64,000 nucleotides of DNA from Elmis aenea. Taxonomy: Eukaryota > Arthropoda > Insecta > Coleoptera > Elmidae. The first letter of the stretch is position 1, and every line of letters starts with the position of its first letter. The notes under the pieces were generated by a model. The model had not been told where the DNA came from and did no database searches. It was given only the letters and a program-made list of their open reading frames with translations. Shown here one piece after another: positions 48,355 through 59,325 of the stretch. The DNA lies in NCBI GenBank assembly GCA_947652605.1, contig OX393577.1, positions 66,798,108 to 66,862,107 on the forward strand, read 5' to 3'. The position numbers and the translations under genes are program-made.

Positions 48355-49545
48355 GGTGGCCAAATAAACACGATACACCTTTAAAATTAAATTATTTTTA
48401 TACCAAATGAAAAATACCAGTTATTTTTTTATAAAAAAATACTGTGTTTAGGCTTGGCAATTATGTATGGAATATAACATCTGTCAAATATCCACCTCTC
48501 GCTGCATAACAAATTCTAGCTCTTTTCATAGCGTTTTTCATCACATTCTCGCTTTCTTCCGGTGGTATTCCACTTAGAGCGTCTCGAATATTCTGCTTTA
48601 AGTGTTCAAGGTTCATCGGTCTGTTAGCATAGACACGTCCCTTTAGATAGCCCCACAGAAAAAAGTCAGGAGCTGTCAAATCCGGTGATCATGGGGGCCA
48701 ATCAGTGTCGCCGAGTTTCGAGATAAATTGACTTGGAAACAACCTTCTCAATGTTTTGATTGTGTCTCGTGCCGTATGACTTGTGGCTCCGTTTTGTTGA
48801 AACCACCTGTTTTTCAGGCCCAACTGATTCATTTGATGAAGCAAAAAATGGTAGCGATCGCCTGTCACTGTCAAAGCAGAACCTGTAGGCCCAATTACTC
48901 CTCATGACCAGATTCCACAACAAACTGTCACACGACGAAGATCTAGTGGTCGTTCGTGGATTAACGAAGATTGCTCCTCAACCCAATATCGAAAATTTTG
49001 TTAATTAACAAATCCCTGAGGTCGAAATGGCCTCCGTCACTCATAATGATTTGTTGATGGAAATCTGGGTCGCATTCCAATCTGTTTAGGACAAAACTAC
49101 TGAAGTTACGACGGCGCTCATAGTCCTGAGGTACAAGTTTTTGAGTTAACTGAATCTTATAGGAAAAAAGACCCAAATCTTTCTTCAGAATATTCTGTAG
49201 AGAGGTCCTCTTAATTCCCAGTTGTTGAGACTGCCGCCTGGTAGGTAAAGTCGGATCTTCGGCTACTCTTTCACGGACACTTCCAATATTCTGCTCCGAA
49301 CGAGCACTCCTGGCGCGATGAGGAACTGGTTTATCTGTTACAATGCCATGCTGCTTAAATTTATCTACTAGACGAGTTATTGTTAGTCACGAAGGTAAGT
49401 TGTTTCTACCTCTTCGGAATACCTGCAGAGACGTTTATTACACCACTGATAAATGCTTGATAAGTAAAAAGAAAAGCTCAAAAGAAACTAAGAAGCGAGT
49501 ATTTCATGCAGAGCACGTACCTATCCTTACGTAAAGTTTACAATT
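48355..49545 (-). pseudogene. Tc1/mariner-superfamily transposase, nearly full length, degraded
   Basis: Reading right to left: a weak N-terminus, then ITRLVDKFKQHGIVTDKPVP and HRARSARSEQ (a helix-turn-helix linker), then VAEDPTLPTRRQSQQLGIKR (second HTH), KKDLGLFSYKIQLTQKL, the first catalytic Asp in IIMSDGGHF (usually SDEAHF), HERPLDLRRVTV, TVTGDRYHFL, then WFQQNGATSHTARDTI, where the second catalytic Asp of QQDGA is changed to Asn. After that come LGDTDWPP and TAPDFFLWGYLKGRVYANRP with the third acidic residue in the PDFFLWG block, ending YLTDVIFHT near 48461. The copy is split by frameshifts and stops, and its second catalytic position is lost, so it cannot be active. Terminal repeats are not clearly visible; a CACGATACACC word near 48369 may mark the 3' end. 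It abuts a family B LINE tail at 49560. Confidence 0.9.
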
Positions 49546-49559
49546 TTGGGCACTAACAC

Positions 49560-49960
49560 AAAAACAAAAACAAGGAGATTTTTGAGAAGCAAAGAAGGGT
49601 GTACAGTAATTGATAAGATTAGCAACGATAAAATTAGGATAGCCTAGGAAAGAAAGGCATGAAGATAAACATAGAGACAAACTAATTAAGATGGCTCGGA
49701 CATCTACGAAGCATGCCAAAAAGCAGGTGCGCAAAAATGGGATGGAAAACAAAGTTTGCGGGAAGAAGAAGTAGAGAAAGACGAGGAACAAAATGGAATA
49801 AGTAAGTGAGCCATAGACTACAAGAAAAACGAGTTTGCTGGAGATATGTGTCACAATTAGCTAACGATAGACAGGAGTGGAGAAACATAATCAAGACCTA
49901 CGTAAAATACCTCGACACCGAAAGGTACAAGAGAACCAGATTATGAAGAAGAGGAACTTC
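49560..49960 (+). pseudogene. LINE RT C-terminal tail (family B, copy 3)
   Basis: The best-preserved family B tail. Frames give DKISNDKIRIA, then LGHLRSMPKSRCAKMGWKTK, then a basic FAGRRSRERRGTKWNK block, then LQEKRVCWRYVSQLANDRQE, WRNIIKTYVKYLDTERYKRT and RL before stops. It follows the mariner pseudogene directly. Non-functional. Confidence 0.8.
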
Positions 49961-51473
49961 AGCAAGTTAAGTTTCAATATTAATCTTTTGTTTTAAAACA
50001 CGGCTTATTCCAAAGTACAAAAATTTTAAACTCCTTGTCATTAATGCGCATCAAAGTAACACAAGGTTTCGAAATCTCTCGTATAAATAACGGTTACTAC
50101 TTTTAATAATCATTATTTTTTATGCGAAAAACCGGGAAGTCGTGGAAAACCTTGGCGGTATTCAATATCGTGAACTCTGTAGATGATTAGCATTTTTATG
50201 GCACTTTTTGAATAAGAAACTAAAGTATAATATAACGTTTGTGCAGTGCGACTTTCCTCCATACGATTGCCAACAATAAGCTAAGTAAATAAATGCCAAA
50301 CGCATGCAAACGTTTTAAATTGCTTATTTATGTTAAGATATATATTGCAGTTCGCGGAAAATTAATCCATCGGGGTTTCCTGCGAACTTGATATAATGCA
50401 TGCAGAGACGTTGCGACTTAAAGGTATTTACGTATTCCAGTTATGTGTACAAATGTATTTACGATTGCTTTAAACGAGAACATATTAATCTATCAGTAGA
50501 AAGTTAGACTACATTAATAAAACTGAACTGTTTTCTTTGTTTTTCTTTGTTATCTTCACCGAGAATTTAATAAGTTAAATTTAAAATCGCATTTCTTGTT
50601 TACAAAGAATCTCTTGCAGAAGTGCTGTGTCTGTTTCGAGACTCTCACCTTTTCAACGGTAGCAAAAAAAAAGTAATTGTGCTTACAAACACACACAGCA
50701 CTGGTCTAGCATTTCTGCAAAAGTTTTTTTTAAATTTAATCAAGTCAGTTTTAGTTAAATTTAGCTTGTTGAATATATTTATTTTATAATTTCCAAAACT
50801 CTTTGGGTGTTTATCCAAAATTTCCAATTTTTTGTGTTATTTATGTCGTGAACTCCTAAGAATATTTGTAATTTAAATTGTACTCTTTGCAAGCATCGCC
50901 TGACACTTGGACACATTTTTTTTTTGGGCGAAAACTTTTATATTATTAATCATTCAAGATATCTCAGAGCAACTGTGACACCTCGTGTGTGATTTACTTC
51001 CCCGAAAATTTGATCCGGAATTCCGTTAGGTGTGTCGCCGGCCTAAGTACGCAGAAGTTTGACTTCCTATTTCGTCCGGAAGTAGAAAATAATTGCCGTC
51101 ACGCGACTGAATGTGCTAATAGAAGTTAATGTTTTGTGCTATTTTGGTTACACACTGAATCCGCTGAAGTTTGTTGAAAATTACTTTGAAATTAAATCGA
51201 CTTGGTTTGTGGCCGTTGGACTTTCTGTCGGATTTATACGAGTATCTGTCTGTCACCCTTTACGTACAAAATATAGACATACCTGCTATATTTTGTTTTA
51301 CAACTTATTTTTCAGTAATTGCAAGTTTTACTTGACGAAGTGTTTCAATTTATTTTTGAACATTGAAGGCATAGGCTTTTAAGTTGAGCTAGCAATTTGG
51401 AAAACAATAGTTTAAAGATAAAGGCAGTATATTTTAGTTTAAAAAATCTAAATATAAATTTTTATTAGTTGTA
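49961..51473. other. Low-copy stretch, no gene recognised
   Basis: No gene supported. Confidence 0.45.
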
Positions 51474-51950
51474 CAGGGTGGTCCAAATTCGATGGGATTA
51501 CATGGGTATCTCGCTTAATAGTCAAGATAGAGAAACGGTTACATGACCAAAAATGTGCAGTTTTTGGGAGCAAACTTAGAACCGTTTACAAAACTATTTT
51601 ATCATTTCCGGTTTTTAAGTTATTAAAGAAAAACTCTTTTTTTGTTATATTTATAATGTGTTATATCTCCCTTATTATTTTAAATATCGAAACAGTTTAC
51701 GAAGATTATTTTTAGATATTTTTATGTAAATTTTGATAGTAGGTATCTACAAAAAAAAAAAAATTATTTTACGCTCGCCGTTAAAAAGTTGTGACACAAA
51801 TTCACCTTTTTTTAAAAGAAAGGTATAGTTGGTTATGAACTATTTAAATTCCTTATTTCTTTCCCTTCCCAAATATAAAAGGGTTGATGTATTTGAAGAA
51901 TTTGTTTAGCCGTTACTTTGTGGTATTGAGACATATTAATTGAAATAAAA
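51474..51950 (+). mobile_element. One-ended CAGGGTGGTCC element, cut by Penelope copy
   Basis: It starts CAGGGTGGTCCAAATTCGAT after a TA, in the style of the right end at 45747. No matching right end is found before the Penelope repeat begins at 51951. Confidence 0.6.
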
Positions 51951-52000
51951 CACTATTACTTTGTTTAACCACTTTAATTTTGAGTTTTTCGTACAAACGT
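51951..52000 (+). repeat. Left 50-bp inverted end of Penelope copy
   Basis: Starts CACTATTACTTTGTTTAACC and ends GTACAAACGT. Identical over all 50 bases to the reverse complement of 53014-53063. Confidence 0.92.
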
Positions 52001-52001
52001 T

Positions 52002-52883
52002 GGTACCGATAGGCAATTAAATTTATTTCTAAAAACTATAAATAATATTCATCCTTCTATCAAATTTACTTTAGAAATAGAAAAAGATAAACAAATAAAT
52101 TTTCTGGACTTAACATTAAATAGAACCAATAATATTATCAACATTGATATTTATAGAAAACCAACTTTCACAGACTGTACTATACCTTCAGATTCAATGC
52201 ATCCTAACTGTCATAAACACGCAGCTTATAATTCCATGGTATATAGATGCAAAAATCTACCGTTATCAAAAGAGAATTATGAAAAAGAAATCAACACTAT
52301 AAAAGTAATAGCTAGTAACAACGGTTATTCAAAAAACATGATAAATAACATAATCAACAAATTCGAGAAAAAAGAAACTTTAAGTCTCCTATACTCAGTT
52401 AAAAATTTAAAAAGCACGCCTTACATTTGTCTGACATACTATGGTTTAATTACGGACAGAATAAGCAAAATGTTTAAAAAACTCAATATTAATGTGTCCT
52501 TTAGATCGTCCAACAAAACGTCTTCTTTATTATTTAATGCAAAAGAAAAACTCGATCCGCTAAAAAAATCCGGAGTTTACCAATTGAAATGCAATGATTG
52601 CGAAGGTACGTACGTGGGCCAAACTGGAAGGTCCTTTAAAAAACGTATAGACGAACATTTACGTTCTGCTAAATATAAAAAGACGGACTCTTCATTTGCT
52701 AATCATTTAATTGAAAATAATCATTCATACAAAAATAATTATAAAATTTTACACTTATGTGAAAAAGGCCGTAAACTAAATCTATTGGAAGCTGCTGAAA
52801 TCTTTAAGCTATCTAAGAACCCCAATTTATTGAATGACCAGACAGACATTATGTACTCACCGCTATTTAACAGCATTAAGTAA
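52002..52883 (+). CDS. Penelope-like RT C-terminus plus GIY-YIG endonuclease (partial)
   Basis: An uninterrupted frame of about 293 codons, open at its 5' end because the element is truncated. The first in-frame ATG is at 52197. The start covers the RT thumb side: LNLFLKTINNIHPSIKFTLE, then INFLDLTLNR, IYRKPTFTDCTIPSDS and HPNCHKHAAYNSMVYRC. The C-terminal endonuclease (from about 52572) has GVYQLKCNDC, then TYVGQTGRSFKKRIDEH, with Gly-Val-Tyr and Tyr-Val-Gly as the GIY-YIG pair, conserved Arg residues after it, and Glu in the LLEAAEI helix. The CxxC plus His pattern before and in the nuclease is typical of Penelope-type enzymes. In complete elements the protein copies the RNA at a nicked site. 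Here the RT catalytic core is missing, so it cannot act alone. The clean frame implies a young insertion. It stops with TAA at 52881. Confidence 0.93.
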   Translation, partial: GTDRQLNLFLKTINNIHPSIKFTLEIEKDKQINFLDLTLNRTNNIINIDIYRKPTFTDCTIPSDSMHPNCHKHAAYNSMVYRCKNLPLSKENYEKEINTIKVIASNNGYSKNMINNIINKFEKKETLSLLYSVKNLKSTPYICLTYYGLITDRISKMFKKLNINVSFRSSNKTSSLLFNAKEKLDPLKKSGVYQLKCNDCEGTYVGQTGRSFKKRIDEHLRSAKYKKTDSSFANHLIENNHSYKNNYKILHLCEKGRKLNLLEAAEIFKLSKNPNLLNDQTDIMYSPLFNSIK

Positions 52884-52988
52884 TGGAATTTAATAATCCC
52901 GTTAACTTCCGCCCTTCCGTCATTCACGCTATCTATACCTGCATAAATACTTTGTAAAACTTGTTTATATGTTAGTCTTAATAAGTAC

Positions 52989-53020
52989 TTGACAATGGTC
53001 CAATAGACTGAAAACGTTTG
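52989..53020 (+). other. Hammerhead-ribozyme-like relic
   Basis: TTGACAA (hammerhead core CTGANGA with two changes) is followed by T, GGTC, loop CAATA, GACT (a 4-bp stem II with one G-U pair), then GAAA and ACGTTTGT. Penelope pseudo-LTRs are known to carry hammerhead motifs. The changed C3 and G8 equivalents suggest it is inactive. The 50-bp inverted repeat begins exactly after GAAA. Confidence 0.4.
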
Positions 53021-53063
53021 TACGAAAAACTCAAAATTAAAGTGGTTAAACAAAGTAATAGTG
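53014..53063 (-). repeat. Right 50-bp inverted end of Penelope copy
   Basis: Reverse complement of 51951-52000 without a mismatch. Confidence 0.92.
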
Positions 53064-54229
53064 TAAATGCAAAAATGTACATACATCTACTCTTTTTAAC
53101 AAATATTGATTCTCATGATCTCTTTTAAATAACTTAAGTACATAAGCAAATATTTAACAAATGTTAATTAACCCTAAGTGGTAGTATCTCGTTATGAAAA
53201 GCTTGTAAAAGATTATTCAAAATTCCGCTGTTTATTTTTTCGCGCAGTGCACTTCGCGAAAAACATTTCGTTTACTTTATAATCAAAACTTCAAACGTTC
53301 AACTTTTTAAGCCAGTACTCCGTGATGCTATCATTTTTACTATGTTATAAATATGTATTAGTTAGAGAAAGACGTGGAATACAATTTGAAGGGTAAGTGT
53401 GCCATGCCTAAGTGCCTAAAAGTGCCTCACTGAGTTCAGTCATTGAATTTACATATAAATGAAAACTTCGCATAATTTATGTGATATATTCTGGGCGTGC
53501 CCAAAGAAGACTCATCACGCAACTAAATATGTTAAAGCAACTATTTATCATATTTATCATTATCATATTGTTTATCCAGAAATGGTGCCGGCAGCTAAGT
53601 AACGTTTACCAAAATTCTCCAGCCCGGAATATTAATGCTAACGAGGAATAAAAACCGAACTGTATACATGCTCAAGCTCATTAAGACATTTTCCGGTAAA
53701 TATTTATACTCGTAGAGTTATTGCATGAATTTTCTGTGTGCAATTGAAATGAAGTTTTTAATTTGTTGCTTATTTGTACCACTGTAAAAGATAAATATAC
53801 GAGGGAGTTTCCGACCTAGCATAGAAGGAAACTACATATCCGCAAAGCAATATTATTTAATACAACCCACTCATCTTTATGTTAAATGACTACTGGTTCT
53901 AAAACGGATTACCCCTAAAGGCATATTTAAATGGATACCAGAATAATCAGATGGTGTAAAATGTTGTTCTAAAACCGATTAATTTGTTTTAGCATACCCC
54001 AATACATAAGGAAAATTAAAATTTTCCATAGGTACATCTATAAGGGTCCAGATTAAACATTAGATAATTAAACCAAACAATCTTTACCACATCTATGTTT
54101 AGTTTTAATTAGTTCATATGTTTTTACTGGAAATTAACATAGTTGGATACTGATAATATAGATATTCGATATTCCAATCATAATGCTAGTGATGGACTAA
54201 TTAAAAAAAGTTAAATTATGCTACATGAT
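53064..54229. other. Low-copy stretch, no gene recognised
   Basis: Nothing recognised. Confidence 0.45.
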
Positions 54230-54595
54230 CGTTTTGTAAAAACCGAGGTATTACGGAAGATATTTGGGAGCAAAGGGAAAAAGAACAATTGAGAAGAAGA
54301 ACAAAGAGAAATTGGAGAATATATATGGTTAACCAAATGTAATTAATGTATCAGAGACCTAATGAATGAGGTGGCTGGAAAATATATCAAGATTTCCAGT
54401 GAAAGGAATAACAAAACAAGTACTTGTGGAAAAAGTAACGGAAAAAGGATGAAAGACAGACCCGAAAAAAAGAATAAAGGCTATGGAAAATTACCTGATG
54501 GAACTACGATTTAAAGAATGTAAAAAGCTGACAAAGAATAAAACATAATGGATGAAAACATGTTATAAAGACATGGGCCAGCTTGGATTAAAGAA
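54230..54595 (+). pseudogene. LINE RT C-terminal tail (family F)
   Basis: Frames give KTEVLRKIFGSKGKRTIEKK, then NKEKLENIYG, a PNVINV block, RWLENISRFPVKGITKQVLV, a KKRIKAMENYLMELRFK block and MKTCYKDMGQLGL. The order LRKIFG.K, ELEELYG.PN, RLRWLGHV.RMP, GRPK.RW, W......A typifies another RTE-like tail, with the GRPKKRW part here decayed to DPKKRIK. Several stops. A different family from A and B. Confidence 0.75.
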
Positions 54596-55474
54596 CCAAT
54601 TTAAAGAAATTATTTCATTAATCAGATATGGCCCACTAATACAATAATTAAAAAAATTTTTATAATTTTTCAGTGAAACTTTATAGGAAACCCTTTTATT
54701 TACATTTTATATTCACAAGTTTTTACCAAAATTAGTATTTTAAGAGAATTTATGTCTTTGTTATTTACTGCGCGCCAATCATTTATTTGCATACAGAATA
54801 TAAATTGTAAAGTGTACTATACATAAACACAAAACGCTACTCATGTGATTGAACTTTTTGAAAGATTTGCTACTTAAAACGATAACGGCATATATTGTTC
54901 GTTGCAGTGGGTATTTATATTGACATTTTGCAAGCTCACATCCGTGGTTATATAAACCCGGCTTTTTAAAACACCTTACACCTTGAAATCAATAACCCAG
55001 ATTACGAATATTCAGTGTGCACGTTTTTCGATGTTCCATTAATACTATTTAACGCCCGCAATATATTTTAACTAAGTGTTTTTGTTAATTAAATCGTCTA
55101 AATGAGCAAATATTAAATTATGAAAACGAACACGATGTTTTAAAATATCTCCAAGGCAAGATATTTCTAAATATCCTTTGTTTTTTCATGAAGCAACTTT
55201 AAAAATATGTAGTAGATATAAAGATAGCTTTTAAAGAGTAAAATCGCTTTCAAATCAACGTGGATGTCGGAAAAGAGGGACGATATGTTGATAAAATTTA
55301 TGAAAGTACAGAAAAGCAATTTATAAAGATGAGGCTTTTTAAGCAATTTCATAAATGTGTTTATTAAATTGTTTTTTGCTTTTGTTGTGGGTAGTGTATT
55401 TCGGAAAGTGTTTATGTTTTTAAACGGTGCAAATTTGATGTATATTTTTGAATGAAATTGTAAAAATTAGCTGG
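54596..55474. other. Low-copy stretch, no gene recognised
   Basis: AT-rich, nothing recognised. Confidence 0.45.
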
Positions 55475-55482
55475 ATAAATAC

Positions 55483-56049
55483 CAGGGGTTTGGAGCGGAG
55501 CGCGGAGCTGGAGCGCGGAGCAGTGGAGCAATGGGTTTTTGCCCGGAGCGGGAGCGGAGCCCGGAGCAAAGAATTTTGATTGCTCCACTGCTCCACTTTA
55601 CTATTATAAACTACAATTTTTTTTAAATTAATTATTCTCATGGGTATAGTATTTAATAAAATTATAAATAAATTAAATTTGATTTTTTTGAAGTAAAATT
55701 ATTATAATGTAATTTTTCTGAATATTAATTTTCATTATTTTGTATTTGAATTTTTAAAAATTTTAAAGAACTTTTTTTCTTTTTTCAACTTTTTAACTGA
55801 AGATCAATAATTTGTTCATTTATTTAACTTCACTTGTTTCTTAGGGTCAAATATTGTAATTTTTGGTCCTTTTCCACATATCTCATAAAATTTTAGCTTT
55901 GTTTTTAAAAACAAATTTTCAAATAAAAAACTTATTTTATTAATATATGGAGCGCGGAGCGGAGCGGGAGCGGAGCTGGAGCAGGCATCTTGATCCCGGA
56001 GCGGAGCTGGAGCGGAGCAACTAAAAAATTGGACTGCTCCAAACCCCTG
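55483..56049. mobile_element. hAT MITE with GGAGC-rich ends
   Basis: The ends are CAGGGGTTTGGAGCGGAGC and, inverted, CAGGGGTTTGGAGCAGTCC. They are flanked by a perfect 8-bp duplication ATAAATAC (55475-55482 and 56050-56057). About 115 bp at the left end and 100 bp at the right end are dense arrays of GGAGC/GCTCC words, in sharp contrast to the AT-rich 350-bp interior. No coding remnant. Confidence 0.92.
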
Positions 56050-56057
56050 ATAAATAC

Positions 56058-59000
56058 CTGACAGTCCTTTTGCGAACTGCTTTCACTGACTGCGCAAAAA
56101 TTTATTTGATTACAATGACTTAGAAAATGCTCTGTACTTGTACATGTACTTTAGGACCGAAAAGGTAAAAAACTTTGGAAAGACAGAGATATGTGTTAAA
56201 GAACTTTTGCAGTCTTCGGCCTTTAAAACCTGTAGCACTGTTGTTTGCTTATGTAAGATATAAATAAATTGCTTAAATATTTCAAACCTTTATCAGACAA
56301 TGATACCAGTTTTTTTTTCATTTAGAAAGTAGTACAGCACAGTTTTGTCCAGTTTAAAAACTGATGTGGTTTTTCTCCCAACTTTTTATCAAACGCGTTT
56401 TTGATTAAAGGCTTCTATCAAATAGGACTTGTTTTTTTTTTGTTTAGCTGTAAATATGCTATTAATTTCTGGAATTCTAAGAATTGTCAATCTTTGTATA
56501 CTCCGGTACATTAATAAATTACCATTAATGAATTATGCAAACCCTATGGTACCTTTTTATAGCCATAATTTCACAAAGCAGTCACACAAACTCCACAAAA
56601 AGAGCAATAAATACACACATTTTCCCACATATATTCAACTTTTATTAAATATTCAACAGTCTGTGTTTTTCTTGAGACGCTTAGTATTTTTTCATACCCA
56701 TTTTTTCGTTTATTATCGTGTCAACATAATTTTTTCGCTGAAACTAAAAGCTTTAACAGTTTTTTCGTGTCTGCTAGTGTCTATTATTAAGTTTAAAACT
56801 AAATAAAACACTTTAAGGCCACATTTTGAACAAAAAGAGAAGCGTAGCTGTAGCAAAGTGTAAAGCATCTCATGAATATAAAAAAAAAAGTTGAATAATA
56901 GCCAACACTTTGTATATACTGGATTATTATAATATACAGTTTCAAAAAAATATGTATTATAAAATTCTGTATGGTTTTTGTATGCAGAATTTTTATGTAG
57001 TTACTGTATCTGAATACAAGTCTAAAACGTTACAAGAAACGCGATTTTTGATAATCTTATCAAGTTTTAATTCAGTCAAGTAAGCATTTTAAGTAAGTTT
57101 ATTGTTTTATATTAAACCTTGTTTCATAATTGTTTCTTATTTTATGTTCATAATTATTAAAGTTTTTCCTTGCAACTAACTACGAATGAATTACAAAAAC
57201 CATTTGTAATAAATTTAGGGAGGTTAAAACAAAAGTGAAAATGCTTTAAAATGACATCTAACCTAACCGCATCCTCTTTTAATGCAAATAAAATCAGCTC
57301 TTTAGATTTGAAAGAACATACTATACACTAATGCTGTTGTATTTGTAAAATTAAGCGCTTGGCAATTTTTATATCTTGTTCTTCATTCACTGACGAAAGC
57401 CTAAATTTACCAATCAAAAGTTTTTCGATTTCCTTAAAGCTATATAAGGTACTTCGAGTTAAGAAAATTTTAGAAGATACAAAAATTTGTAAAATCTAAA
57501 CAATTATTAAAACAAGTACCTACTACAGAATATGTTTGATTTATCTGCAAAACAAGGTTTAAAAAAATGAGCAACTTCTAAACTGTAACTTTTTGGAAAA
57601 CTTTAATGAAACTGATAAAACATCGCCCTACTTGAAACATAAATACCGTTACGTACAAAAAACTAATATCGCATATCTTCATTATTTTACCTCGGGGTCT
57701 GATTCCATAATCCTTAACCTAGGGGACCCATTTTTTACCAGGCCTTCTACCGATATTAACTTTATTGTAAATGATTTTGATTCTTCTAAATATATATTTT
57801 TGCTTTAGGGATATATTGCTCTATGTTAACCAGCAGCTTATTCTGACGAACTATTTAGTTAATTTTTTGTATTTAATAGTATTTAGTATTACACAATTAG
57901 TCGACACTACAACATAAAATTGCAAAATATAAGGCATTAACTCCCTAAACCAATCATTTAAAAAGTAGCTACAATTATTTCTTACGCTAAGTTAAATGCC
58001 TCCAAAAATCAACTGCAAAACTCTACCAACTTAATAAATAATTCGTGAGTTATTAAAGTCTGACGTAAAACTGAAAGATTATTTAAAAACGATATTCATT
58101 ACAGTTGTAGGCAGGGAAGGATAGGCGAAATCCTTTTTAGGGATGTGGAAGCAGCGACTTCAAAGTTGGGGTTAATTCTACATAAAGTGCATCGCAACAT
58201 ATGTACATGCACTCGCTTTGAAACTAGCAAGAAGCGCATACGGACGGCAACCGCAAACGATTTTTTATTTATCATTTTGCACTGCAGTACTTTTACATAT
58301 TCCAACCTTGAAACATCGAATATTATTTTTAAGTGATTGGTAAAGAGTTCATTTTAATTTTAGGTAAAGGTTTGGTGATATGCTCAAAAAGAAACTGTAG
58401 ATGATCTGTCAACTACTAAAATGGCCACTTTCAAATTTTCATAAAATTAACTTGTTAAATATCAAGGCAGTGCTAGTGTGTGTCCGAAGTTTTAGGAAAT
58501 ACAAGTTGTAATATTAAAATTCTATACGTAAACGTTATAAGCTTTAACTTACGGATCAAACATATGTTTTAAAGCCTAATTTACAATTTAAAAAATAACA
58601 AACTGTAACCAATAAAGAAAGATTGCCAATGCAACATGTAGATGTAACCTAGCCAAATTATGTTTGCTTATTTGTAATCGACAATGAATAAAAAAATGAT
58701 ACATATACTATAACGATACGAAAATTGTTTATATAACATACATAAAAATCGAAATGACTTACTTAAAATACCATGTCCTGTTCATGGCGCCAAGGAGTTA
58801 TACAGTACAATAGCGGTAGGATCAAAAAGTATTTACCTGTAACAAAAAGTAAAATTAATACAAAATTGAAGAATTCATTAACACTTAAATTTATTTGTAT
58901 GGGCGAAGCACCATCAATATTTTGCCAATTATAAAAATATTGCAATTTGCAATCCTTCACGACAGCGTTTACAAACTTTTCCTGCAACGGGACACTTCAC

Positions 59001-59104
59001 AACTCATTAAATTTTAGCGAAACACCTTTGTTATTTTGTAGGAAAATTATGTCGTTCTAAAAGGAAGTAAAATAAGAATTGCTAGTTTTGGCAGGTGGGG
59101 TTTT
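56058..59104. other. Low-copy stretch, no gene supported
   Basis: Open frames at 56429-56806 (125 codons, hydrophobic), 57593-57808 and 58145-58336 have no recognised family, and codon content looks like AT-rich noise. Confidence 0.45.
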
Positions 59105-59325
59105 CTTTTGTTAAATTTGTCCAGAATTTTTTAATGACAGTTCCTTGTATTTTTGTTCTAAATCAGAGTCAATAATTAAATCAATTAGATTTTTATAATC
59201 ACTTGTGCTGAAGTCTGCTAGCTTGGCTGTCACTATAAATGGATCGCGAACCCAGGAATTGTATTTACTGTATTTTGGAAAATATTGCAAAAGGGTTGAT
59301 TGTAAGTCATGCAAGAGTTAAAAAA
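59105..59325 (-). pseudogene. hAT transposase fragment (ZBED5-like)
   Basis: A 67-codon minus-strand frame shows LLQYFPKYSKYNSWVRDPFI, then LIDLIIDSDLEQKYKELSLK. This matches the YFP......WVRNPF and L.DL..D..LK..F.E..L..FW blocks that precede the C-terminal dimerisation domain in ZBED5/SCAND3/FAM200-type hAT transposases. It is the same broad lineage as the transposase remnant at 37464-38091, but a different segment. A frameshift follows near 59115, where the expected FW is read as NSG. No element ends were found nearby. Confidence 0.78.

Larger units (their letters stand above)
51951..53063 (+). mobile_element. Penelope-like element, 5'-truncated, inverted 50-bp ends
   Basis: A 1.1-kb copy bounded by a perfect 50-bp inverted repeat (51951-52000 and 53014-53063) and carrying an open frame for the end of the RT plus a GIY-YIG endonuclease. 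Penelope elements commonly carry pseudo-LTRs in direct or inverted arrangement and are often 5'-truncated, as here. No clear target duplication is visible. Confidence 0.9.

Noticed and set aside
53010..53032. Alternative hammerhead reading using CTGAAAACGTTTGTACGAAA
   Set aside because: It leaves stem II with only two pairs and changes core positions. The reading at 52989-53013 gives a better stem.
56429..56806. 125-codon hydrophobic frame that might be a membrane protein
   Set aside because: The hydrophobicity follows from T-rich sequence; no family motif, and no supporting context.
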